Origin: Bacteroidota bacterium
GTDB taxonomy: Bacteria; Bacteroidota; Bacteroidia; Bacteroidales; JAAUTT01
Assembly: GCA_020048915.1 (NCBI GenBank)
Contig: JAIFLU010000038.1
Location: 2,358-66,357 of the forward strand
Reading direction: 5' to 3'
Length of the DNA: 64,000 nucleotides
This document shows, one piece after another, positions 11,805 to 20,554 of the stretch. The translations under genes and the position numbers were made by a program. Numbering within the stretch: position 1 is the stretch's first letter; each line of letters opens with the position of its first letter. Under the pieces are notes generated by a model. That model did not search any database, had not been told where the DNA came from, and saw only the letters and a list, made by a program, of their open reading frames with translations.

Positions 11805-12491
11805 TCAGTCTCTTCTACCTAAATAGATCATAATGTAATATACCAATGTAGCTAAAGATCCAAGAGCAGCTACTACATAGGTATAGGCAGCCCAACGCAA
11901 AGCATCCTGTGCTTGTGGATGAGAATTGTACGAAGTAATTCCAGCATTGTTTAACCATGCAAGCGCTCTGCTACTCGCATTTATTTCAACCGGCAGAGTT
12001 ACGAAACTAAAAAGTGTCATAACACCAAAAAGAATTATTCCTATAAGTAATAGACTAGGAAACGTATTCACCAGTAGGATACCTGCCAGCAACACCCACT
12101 GAACCCAATTCGAAGCAAAATTTACTGCCGGTACTAATGCCGACCTCATTTTTAAAAATGCATATGCCTCTGCATGCTGTATTGCATGGCCGCATTCGTG
12201 TGCTGCAACCGCTGCCGCTGATACATGATTACCATAGTATACTTCCCTGCTTAAATTTACTGTTTTATTTGTTGGGTTATAGTGGTCAGTCAGTTCACCT
12301 TCCACCGATACTATTTTCACATCATAGATTCCGCTGTCATGCAGCATTTTTTCAGCTACATCACGTCCTGTAACACCATAATTTACTGGTATTTTAGAGT
12401 ATTTCTTAAATTTTGATTTCAAAACCTGGCTAATGATCCAACTTACAATTGCGACCACAGCAAAAATTATTAAACTTGGAATCGAGAACAT
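11805..12491 (-). CDS. Zinc metallopeptidase (YugP-like membrane protease)
   Basis: AHECGHAIQHAEAY HExxH-type motif, multiple TMs, typical YugP layout. Confidence 0.9.
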   Translation of the reverse strand: MFSIPSLIIFAVVAIVSWIISQVLKSKFKKYSKIPVNYGVTGRDVAEKMLHDSGIYDVKIVSVEGELTDHYNPTNKTVNLSREVYYGNHVSAAAVAAHECGHAIQHAEAYAFLKMRSALVPAVNFASNWVQWVLLAGILLVNTFPSLLLIGIILFGVMTLFSFVTLPVEINASSRALAWLNNAGITSYNSHPQAQDALRWAAYTYVVAALGSLATLVYYIMIYLGRRD

Positions 12492-12642
12492 ATCGTTATG
12501 TTTTAAAATTATAATTGCTTTAACGCAAAAAGTTGGCCAAAGGTTTTTTATGGATAAATTGACAGTTTATAACTATTCGGTTGAAATTTTGTCAGGTTTA
12601 ATAGCAAAACGATTATTTTTGAAAGTCTTAATCTTTATTCGA

Positions 12643-14619
12643 ATGAGAACATATATTACTTTATTACTCTCCCTATGGTTTACGACCTCTTTCTTTGCTC
12701 AGAATCCTGAGGATATATCTTTACAAAGTCAGATTTTATTTAATAAAGGCGACTATATTTCGACTATTGAATATCTTGATAAATCAATACTTATATCTCC
12801 TAAAAATGGTACCGCCTTTTACTATCGTGGGCTTTCAAAAATATTTCTTGGAGACTATTCCGGTGGTTGTTCTGACTTAGCTGTAGCAAAAAGTTTCGGG
12901 ATAAAACCCCCGGATAAGAAATTTTTTGGCTTTTTGTGCGACCCTCAATTTAAATTGAAATTTCTAAAAGAAAATTACTATCCCAAGGTAGATTTGCTCC
13001 CTGAAAATGGTTACCGTCCTGTATATACTTATAAAGACAGTTTGAGAGGCAGTTTAAGATCCGAAAGAACTTGTTACGATGTTACTTTTTACGATTTAAG
13101 AATTAAGTTGGAACCAGAAAATAAGTTTATCAGTGGAAGCAATACTATTTTCTTTCGAGTGCTAAAGCCAACAATGAGAATTCAGATTGATTTGTTTTCA
13201 CCATATACTATTTCGGACATATTATGGAATGAACAAAAACTCGCATTTATCCGTGAATTTGATGCAGTATTTGTTTCATTTCCGAGCGAACTGGAAATAA
13301 ATTCTATTCAACAGATTCAGGTAAATTATTCAGGTAAACCTCAAAAAGCTGAAAACCCTCCCTGGTTTGGTGGTTTTGTCTGGAAAAAGGATAAAAAAGG
13401 AAACCGGTGGGATGGAGTTGCCTGTGAGCATTTAGGGGCAAGCTCTTGGTGGCCGTGTAAAGATCATATGAGTGACGAACCTGACTCAATGTTACTTACT
13501 TTTACCGCACCTAAAGATTATGATATAATTTCAAATGGAAGCCTTCGGGCTATAGTTAATGTAGATAAGGAAACCAGATCACACTCATGGATTGTCAAAA
13601 ATCCTATTAATAATTATAATGCGACTTTTTACATGGGGAAGTTTACTCATTTTTCAGACTCTGTAACGAATAGTGATGGTACTTATCCGCTTGATTATTA
13701 TGTTCTCCCTTATAATCTCGAAACAGCTAAAGAAAGTTTCAAGCAAACCAAAGAAGTTATTTTAGTTTACGAGGAATTATTTGGCAATTACCCCTTCCCG
13801 GAGGATGGTTTTGGAATGGTTGAATCGCCATTCGAAGGAATGGAGCATCAAGGAGCAATAGCTTATGGAAGCGACTTCTTTAAAAAAAATAATCCTTTTG
13901 TACATAAAGAATACGATTATATTATTGTTCACGAAACAGCGCATGAATGGTGGGGAAACTCAGTATCTGCTACTGATATGGCTGATATGTGGATTCAGGA
14001 AGGTTTCGCGACCTATTCAGAACTCTTGTTTATGGAGAAACGGTTTGGTTACAACGATTATTTGAAGGAAGTTGTCGCGAAGATGTTTGAGATTTTTAAT
14101 TTTTGGCCACTGGTTGAAAATCGTGGGGTTAACGAAAACACCTTTGCTTCAAACGATGTATATAACAAAGGGGCCATTATGCTTCATAATTTGAGGTGCA
14201 CCATAAATGACGATTCGCTATTTTTTAAAATTATTAAGAATTTTGCGTTGAAATATAAAAATAGGATGGTTACCACCGACGATTTTATAACATTAGTTAA
14301 TGAATTTACAAACAAGGATTTTAACCCGTTTTTTGATAAATTTTTAAAAGAAACCGGGTTACCAATACTATCTTATACTTTTGAGAAGAAAGACAAAAAT
14401 ATCCTCTTAAAAATTAAATGGAGCGAAGTTAAAGATGGATTTGAAATGCCAATTTGCTTACGATCGGGTAATAATACTTTTCGAATAGAAGTAACAACCA
14501 AGGTTCAATCTTTTGAACTTAAGAATTCAGAGACATTTCGCTTTTATAATATCTGGAGCGGAATTGATGGGGTGGAGAAGAACGCTTTTACCTATTATTC
14601 AACCCGTAAGGAAGAATAG
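12643..14619 (+). CDS. M1 family aminopeptidase-like protein with N-terminal TPR-like segment, secreted
   Basis: Signal MRTYITLLLSLWFTTSFFAQ; HETAHEWWGNSVSATDMADMWIQEGFATYSE gluzincin motif. Start at M71 of the ORF preferred; upstream extension overlaps the divergent gene. Confidence 0.88.
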   Translation: MRTYITLLLSLWFTTSFFAQNPEDISLQSQILFNKGDYISTIEYLDKSILISPKNGTAFYYRGLSKIFLGDYSGGCSDLAVAKSFGIKPPDKKFFGFLCDPQFKLKFLKENYYPKVDLLPENGYRPVYTYKDSLRGSLRSERTCYDVTFYDLRIKLEPENKFISGSNTIFFRVLKPTMRIQIDLFSPYTISDILWNEQKLAFIREFDAVFVSFPSELEINSIQQIQVNYSGKPQKAENPPWFGGFVWKKDKKGNRWDGVACEHLGASSWWPCKDHMSDEPDSMLLTFTAPKDYDIISNGSLRAIVNVDKETRSHSWIVKNPINNYNATFYMGKFTHFSDSVTNSDGTYPLDYYVLPYNLETAKESFKQTKEVILVYEELFGNYPFPEDGFGMVESPFEGMEHQGAIAYGSDFFKKNNPFVHKEYDYIIVHETAHEWWGNSVSATDMADMWIQEGFATYSELLFMEKRFGYNDYLKEVVAKMFEIFNFWPLVENRGVNENTFASNDVYNKGAIMLHNLRCTINDDSLFFKIIKNFALKYKNRMVTTDDFITLVNEFTNKDFNPFFDKFLKETGLPILSYTFEKKDKNILLKIKWSEVKDGFEMPICLRSGNNTFRIEVTTKVQSFELKNSETFRFYNIWSGIDGVEKNAFTYYSTRKEE

Positions 14620-14624
14620 TACAC

Positions 14625-15377
14625 CTATTGAGCAATAAATACATACGTTAATATCCCCTGTTGCTTTGATGGAGCTTTATTGGAAGGATTAAATCGAATA
14701 GATTTAACGGCTTTCTCGGCAGATTCAATAATACAATCCTCCGGAATGTCAGATTCTGCCCTATTAACTTCGTAACTGTCTACATATCCCTGCTGGTTCA
14801 CAAAAATTTTAAGCACTACTTTCCCGCCACCCTGGCACTTATAAGCAATTGGAGGAAGAAAAATATGGTATCTGTAATCCAAAGAATAGGATACAGTTGT
14901 AGGACCTTTATAAAATGTTTGAACACCAACGAAATTATGCTTTGCCCCGGATTTTTCGACTTTTGCGGCTTCATCCGAAACGGCATCTTCAGCAGGAGCA
15001 GGTTGAGACGCCTTTGGATTTTCGGAGGGAACAGGATCTTTTACCCCCAATTCGTTTTTAATTTCCGAAACCATTTTGTCAATATTGTCCAAGGCATCTT
15101 TATCGGAAACATTCGTAGCAATATTACGTGCTCCTAAATATTCCTGCTGAATGTTCTTCATAAAATCCTGAGGGCTTTGTGCAGGTAGCTTTTCTTTAGC
15201 TACCTCAGGATCGGTAATTTCTTTTACCTGCTCTTCGCTTAGTAAATCCAATACAACTGTTGATTCCTGCTGCTTAATCGTATTTATTTTCATTATCAGA
15301 ACAATGGTTGCCAAGGCCAAATGCACTACAATTGTCCCAAGAATACCCGTCCTATGTCGTTCTAATAAATCAAGCAC
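14625..15377 (-). CDS. TonB-family energy transducer C-terminal domain protein
   Basis: N-terminal TM, variable middle, C-terminal VVLKIFVNQQGYVDSYEVNRAESDIPEDCIIESAEKAVKSIRFNPSNKAPSKQQGILTYVFIAQ. Confidence 0.75.
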   Translation of the reverse strand: MLDLLERHRTGILGTIVVHLALATIVLIMKINTIKQQESTVVLDLLSEEQVKEITDPEVAKEKLPAQSPQDFMKNIQQEYLGARNIATNVSDKDALDNIDKMVSEIKNELGVKDPVPSENPKASQPAPAEDAVSDEAAKVEKSGAKHNFVGVQTFYKGPTTVSYSLDYRYHIFLPPIAYKCQGGGKVVLKIFVNQQGYVDSYEVNRAESDIPEDCIIESAEKAVKSIRFNPSNKAPSKQQGILTYVFIAQ

Positions 15378-15434
15378 GCTATGTAATTATTTATTTTGTA
15401 AAGCTACAATATTGAGGCAATTTTGCAAAATGCA

Positions 15435-18287
15435 TTAATATACAAGATTTACCGAAAAGATTCCCTGAGCGAAGTATTCACCTCTATCGGGCAAATATCC
15501 CATTCGCATACCTACCTGAAACGGGAACATAATTCTGAGAAAATGAACGTCGGCAATAAAATCGGCTCCATAAGAACGCATTGTTGACTGAGATATTTTA
15601 CTGACAGAGTTTTTAGCCGCGTCGAAAAAGAAATTGCCTCGTATCCGTTTTATATAGAAAATTGGTCCCAGGTTTAAATCGGGATAAAGTATGGGAAAAG
15701 CATAGTCGAGGTTTATAAGTTTCATTTCCTGAGAGCTACTGGCGACGAATCCTCTCGGGAAAGGCAATAATGTGGAATAATAATATGCCAGGGGAGATTG
15801 TTGCTGATAACCTACCCGAACCTGGAAGCTATGATGTTTAATTAAAACGGGTAAGTATATACGTAAGCTATATGCATATATATTATTAAAAAGTTTATTC
15901 TCAAAAGGGGTAGTTTGCATTTTAAAATAAGAAGAAAAACCTAATGGTGGGAACAAATCGCGAGTCGCCATTTTTTTGTACCGGTAATAATTTAAACCCC
16001 AGTTTATGTAATTTAACCCATGATAATATTGATTGTCACTTTTCTTAAAATAGACACGTCTGTTATATTTCCATTCCAAATAAGGAGTTATGGCCGATGC
16101 ATATTTCCCCCGGGTCAAATTTAACGGAATACTTAAGTTCAGTGTAGAAGAAATATTAGTGGTGTAATCAGCTTCCTGATTCGGATTACCGTTTATTCTG
16201 TCAAATGGCCCTCCAACATCTATATTCCAACTGATAACTGGGTATAGGGCTTTGTAGTTAATATTAGCATGGAGATGAGAATATCCATTTTCGTATGAAT
16301 ACCCAAGTGATGAAATAAGAGTACCTAGCACATCCTGCGAAAGTACCATAAAACCAGGGTATAATTGGGGGTTAGTTATCTCGGAGGGGGAATAATTATA
16401 ATAAGCAGGAGTCCAACTATGGATATTAAAAAGGTGAGGAATGCGGGAGAATTTCCTGATTGGATAATTTTTTGAAACAGTTTCTGCATCCTGCAAATTG
16501 AAAATCGTTTGAATGGTTGAATCTTTTTTATATTTGAAACCGGCTATTTGAATCGATACAGTTGAAAGTTTCGGGGACCAATTTGTATAATTTATTCGAT
16601 ATCCATTAGAAGTGTATTCCGAAAAAAACAATCTGCCCGTATTCGTATCAAAATAAGGTTCGAAAGTGCCAAATTCGGAAGATGTTATTTTGAAAAATGA
16701 TTTTGAAGGAATGTTGTAGCTAAAAATATTGTTATGACCATTTGTCTCTCCAGCCAGAATTATATTATCGCCAGCAATAGAAAAGCTGCTAATATCAGAA
16801 AATGTTGAAGGAATAATCGTTTCCCACTCATCTATGGTTTTATCATATTTCAAGAGTGCCTTACCATTTTTTCCTACCGCGAGACAATAAATATTTCCTG
16901 TTTCGTCCCAAACGGGGAATTGTAAATGGTTTTTGTCTGGTGCCGGAATCCGCAATTTTAGTTCACCATTTTCTGAATTAATAATTACTAACGAGGATTG
17001 GTATTGAGGCGATTCTTCAACAACGGCAATATCTTTCCCATCTTTTGAAAACGATGGGGAGTAATACCAGGTTTTTTTTGTGAGTCTTATATGTTTTTTC
17101 CTTACCAGATCATAAATTCTTATTTCTGAATAACTTCTATTTTGCCAGCGCAAATCTGCCGTACTTTCGGACCAGGTAATCCTTGTTTTGTAAAACGAGA
17201 TTCGATCTGCACTTAATGATCCGGGTGTAAAAACCACTTTTTCCTTTCCGGTTTTATTAACTAAAACAAATTGCCGGGTATTCGATAAGCTCCACTTTTG
17301 AACCAGAATAATAGAATCGTTTATACTAATTGGTAAATTATAATTCGTAAAGGTTTTTGTTGTTTTTACCGGCCAGGTTTCATAATTAATAGGTGGTAAT
17401 ATATTCTGTTTTGCCCAGGTAGCTTTTAAATTTGTGTAAGTGTATTGATATAGTTTTTTATTATTTAATCCTGTTTGATTTTTAAGGCTTATTCCAAAGG
17501 GGAACCCTAGAAAAGGATATTTTGCGGAAAAAGTTAATCCATTGCCAAACAAATCATTGCTAAATGAATCACGGCCCATTTTTACCATGGGGTACCCCAT
17601 TTGATATTGGTCAGGAATAAAATCCTTATAGGATCCTAATAATGCTTTGTCGTAAGGAAAGAGCTTTTTTTGATTCATTACCATAGCTCTATATGGCATG
17701 GAGAATGCAGCACTTCTTCCTCTTCCCGCTTTAGAAAATATTGTTTCAGAAAATACTGCGTCCCCTTCAAGAAACCATCGCGGAACTAATCCTGCAACAA
17801 CCCCAACTGCCTGTTCTCCCAATAAATAATATCCTAACCTTGTGATACCGCTTTTTAAAGCATCCATTTGGGCAACATGGCGGGTTTCGTGCAGGGCTAG
17901 CTGGTCGAGCCAATCCTGCGGGTAATTGTCCTGAGGGGGAATAGTATAGAGCTCCATTCTTTTTGGAGCATAAACAACCATGCCATTGGATAATGAGGAT
18001 TGGGTATGAAAAACAACCGAGAATTTCGAAGGCGATTGAGGCAAATATTTTCCGATGAGAGGATAAATCGTATCCAGGGAAGATGCATAGCGCATTGCCT
18101 CCTGCTCAAAACCGGTTGGAAAGATTAGCCGATATTGTTTGGTATTGATTTGTTTCCACGAAACTGAGAACGGATCCTGGCCAGTTTCATAAAATTGCGA
18201 CTTCACTTCCCCACTTATCAAACTGCTAACTAAAAATATAAATGCAAGTCTGATTTTTAATTTCCTCTTTTGAGACATGAATTTCAA
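15435..18287 (-). CDS. Large secreted protein: N-terminal gluzincin-like HExxH domain, TolB-like propeller region, C-terminal outer-membrane beta-barrel-like region
   Basis: LALHETRHVAQMD ... PRWFLEGDAVFSET; repeated FSKDGKDIAVVEE/FPVWDETGNIYCLAVG propeller-like blades; C-terminal alternating aromatic strands ending FSVNLVY. Confidence 0.65.
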   Translation of the reverse strand: MKFMSQKRKLKIRLAFIFLVSSLISGEVKSQFYETGQDPFSVSWKQINTKQYRLIFPTGFEQEAMRYASSLDTIYPLIGKYLPQSPSKFSVVFHTQSSLSNGMVVYAPKRMELYTIPPQDNYPQDWLDQLALHETRHVAQMDALKSGITRLGYYLLGEQAVGVVAGLVPRWFLEGDAVFSETIFSKAGRGRSAAFSMPYRAMVMNQKKLFPYDKALLGSYKDFIPDQYQMGYPMVKMGRDSFSNDLFGNGLTFSAKYPFLGFPFGISLKNQTGLNNKKLYQYTYTNLKATWAKQNILPPINYETWPVKTTKTFTNYNLPISINDSIILVQKWSLSNTRQFVLVNKTGKEKVVFTPGSLSADRISFYKTRITWSESTADLRWQNRSYSEIRIYDLVRKKHIRLTKKTWYYSPSFSKDGKDIAVVEESPQYQSSLVIINSENGELKLRIPAPDKNHLQFPVWDETGNIYCLAVGKNGKALLKYDKTIDEWETIIPSTFSDISSFSIAGDNIILAGETNGHNNIFSYNIPSKSFFKITSSEFGTFEPYFDTNTGRLFFSEYTSNGYRINYTNWSPKLSTVSIQIAGFKYKKDSTIQTIFNLQDAETVSKNYPIRKFSRIPHLFNIHSWTPAYYNYSPSEITNPQLYPGFMVLSQDVLGTLISSLGYSYENGYSHLHANINYKALYPVISWNIDVGGPFDRINGNPNQEADYTTNISSTLNLSIPLNLTRGKYASAITPYLEWKYNRRVYFKKSDNQYYHGLNYINWGLNYYRYKKMATRDLFPPLGFSSYFKMQTTPFENKLFNNIYAYSLRIYLPVLIKHHSFQVRVGYQQQSPLAYYYSTLLPFPRGFVASSSQEMKLINLDYAFPILYPDLNLGPIFYIKRIRGNFFFDAAKNSVSKISQSTMRSYGADFIADVHFLRIMFPFQVGMRMGYLPDRGEYFAQGIFSVNLVY

Positions 18288-18661
18288 CCGCCTGCTTTTT
18301 TAGCTTTATACCCTTTTTGTATCAGCATTTGCAGGATTTTTTCCCGAAAATCGCCTTGTATTAATATTTCGCCATCTTTAGCAGAACCACCTACCCCGCA
18401 TTTCGATTTTAATTCCTTCGCTAATGCTTCCAGATCGTCTTCTTTACCAACAAAACCAGTTATTAATGTTACCATTTTACCTCCCCTGTTTTTTTTATCA
18501 AGCATTACTCTCAGATCTTGTTGCTGAGGAGGCAAGGTTTGCTGTTCTCCTTTTTCGGAGTACTGATAATTAAAATTGGGATTGGTCGAATATACTATTT
18601 CTTGTCGTTCGCGATGGTTCTTCTTACTCATACCGTTTATTTTTTTCAAAAATAAAAACAA
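18284..18661 (-). CDS. SUI1/YciH-like translation initiation factor
   Basis: VTLITGFVGKEDDLEALAKELKSKCGVGGSAKDGEILIQGDFREKILQMLIQKGYKAKKAGG. Confidence 0.93.
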   Translation of the reverse strand: MFLFLKKINGMSKKNHRERQEIVYSTNPNFNYQYSEKGEQQTLPPQQQDLRVMLDKKNRGGKMVTLITGFVGKEDDLEALAKELKSKCGVGGSAKDGEILIQGDFREKILQMLIQKGYKAKKAGG

Positions 18662-18740
18662 TTAACGATGGGTGAAAATATCTTCCGGGAAAATGCTTAT
18701 GAATTCCAGTTTGAACCAAGTATTGAGTTGTAAGGAAAAT

Positions 18741-20219
18741 TTATTTTTTTCTTAAATAACCAACTAATACAGGTAATAACTTTTCCCTTTTTAAAATATA
18801 TAATATAAACAAAAGCAGGATCAGGTTATTGACAATAAACTGAACAATTATTTGTGAATTTTTGAGAAAAAATACCGGAATTAGAACTATTAGTGACAAA
18901 AGAAAATACCAAAAAATTGATTTCAAATTATAAGGGATCCGGTAATATTTCTGTCCGAGCCAATAGCAAACGATAGTCATAGCCACATAACAGATTAATC
19001 GTGCATAAGCTGAAGCCAGATACCCATATTTACTAACAAACAGATAGTTTATGAGTACTGTAATAGCCGAGCCAAAAATAATAATATATGCACCATACAT
19101 TGTTTTACCCGAAAGCTTGTACCAGATGGATAAATTCAAATAAATTCCTACAAATACATTGGCCAGCAGAATTATAGGAACTATATTTAAACCTGACCAA
19201 TATGTATTATGGATAAAGTATTTTATCCAGCTTATATTTCCAACCGTTGCAATAAATATGATGAAACAGAATACGGCAAAATATTTCATAATATCAGCAA
19301 ATACCTGTTTCGAATCTTTTTCCTTTTCATAATTAAAGAAAAAGGGCTCGGCAGCAAACCGGAAGGTTTGAACAAAAACGGTAAGTATAACGGCAATTTT
19401 AACGATAGCAAAATATACACCTAACTGGTGCATTGGGTTATTGGCATCCGGAATCATATATTTTATAAACTGACGGTCAATAGCATCGTTAATTCCTCCG
19501 GCAAGTCCAGCTAAGAGTAGTGGAAGTGCATATTTTAACATCCTTTTCCAAAGCTCAATATCGAAAGAAAGGGAAAATTTGAAATCCTTATATAGCATAA
19601 CCATAGTAGTGATACTAGCAATAATATTGGCAATAAAAATATATCCAATACCAATTTTTGAAGAATATATAAAAGATGGTAAATGAGTAATGTGCGCATC
19701 TATCCAGGGGAATACAACGAGAAAAATTATAGTAAACGTTACATTAATGATTACGTTAAATAGTTTAAAGCTTGCGAATTTCAAGGCTTTATTTTGCTGC
19801 CGCAATTTTACAAAGGGAATAGCACAAATAGCGTCAACTCCCAGGATTATAGCACACCACCGAATATATTCAGGATTATTTGGATAATCAAGTAGGTTGG
19901 CAATTGATTGTGAAAATAGAATAGCTAGGATAATAAATAATGAGGAAGATGTGATTAGTGAAATAAGTGAGGTACTATAAACTTTATTTGCATCTTTTTC
20001 ATTTTGGCTAAACCGGAAGAACGCAGTTTCCATCCCATATGTCAAAACGATCAGGAGGATAACAACCCAACTATATAAGTCTCCAACTATCCCATAGGTA
20101 GAGGGGTCTGTAAATATATACGTGTGCAGGGGGACCAAAAAATAATTCAAAAAGCGCGGCACAATGCTGCTAAGGCCATAAATTGCTGTTTGTCCGGCGA
20201 GTTTTCTTAATGGATTCAA
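18741..20219 (-). CDS. Polysaccharide biosynthesis flippase (MATE/MVF-like, Wzx-type)
   Basis: 492 aa with about 12-14 hydrophobic segments; LAGQTAIYGLSSIVPRFLNYFLVPLHTYIF start typical of Bacteroidota oligosaccharide flippases. Confidence 0.9.
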   Translation of the reverse strand: MNPLRKLAGQTAIYGLSSIVPRFLNYFLVPLHTYIFTDPSTYGIVGDLYSWVVILLIVLTYGMETAFFRFSQNEKDANKVYSTSLISLITSSSLFIILAILFSQSIANLLDYPNNPEYIRWCAIILGVDAICAIPFVKLRQQNKALKFASFKLFNVIINVTFTIIFLVVFPWIDAHITHLPSFIYSSKIGIGYIFIANIIASITTMVMLYKDFKFSLSFDIELWKRMLKYALPLLLAGLAGGINDAIDRQFIKYMIPDANNPMHQLGVYFAIVKIAVILTVFVQTFRFAAEPFFFNYEKEKDSKQVFADIMKYFAVFCFIIFIATVGNISWIKYFIHNTYWSGLNIVPIILLANVFVGIYLNLSIWYKLSGKTMYGAYIIIFGSAITVLINYLFVSKYGYLASAYARLICYVAMTIVCYWLGQKYYRIPYNLKSIFWYFLLSLIVLIPVFFLKNSQIIVQFIVNNLILLLFILYILKREKLLPVLVGYLRKK

Positions 20220-20346
20220 TGTTTCTTTTTTGAGATTACAAATTAAATACTTTCGGCTGACAATTAAAGTTTATTTTATTGAGACGCGTTACCTTTTAAA
20301 ATTTAAAATGGTGTCAAATAAATTATTAATTTCGGTATAATTGATC

Positions 20347-20466
20347 CAATATCGTTGACTTAAGAAAGACCCTTCGACTTCGCTCAGGGTGACACTTCGG
20401 AGTAGAGTCATTCTGAGCGAGTCGAAGAATGGATAGGAAAGATAAATCCTTAAGTCAACGACATTG
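20347..20466. mobile_element. MITE-like palindromic element, copy 1
   Basis: TIRs CAATATCGTTGACTTAAG / CTTAAGTCAACGACATTG (17/18 complementary); internal TTCGACTTCGCTCAG...CTGAGCGAGTCGAA; flanked by perfect 10-bp direct repeats ATAATTGATC (20337-20346 and 20467-20476). Confidence 0.75.
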
Positions 20467-20554
20467 ATAATTGATCTTTACTTATTTCTGGTATTTTATA
20501 TCACTGGGCTTGGTTAAGAAAAGTCAGATATTTGTTTGCACTAACAAAAATTTA

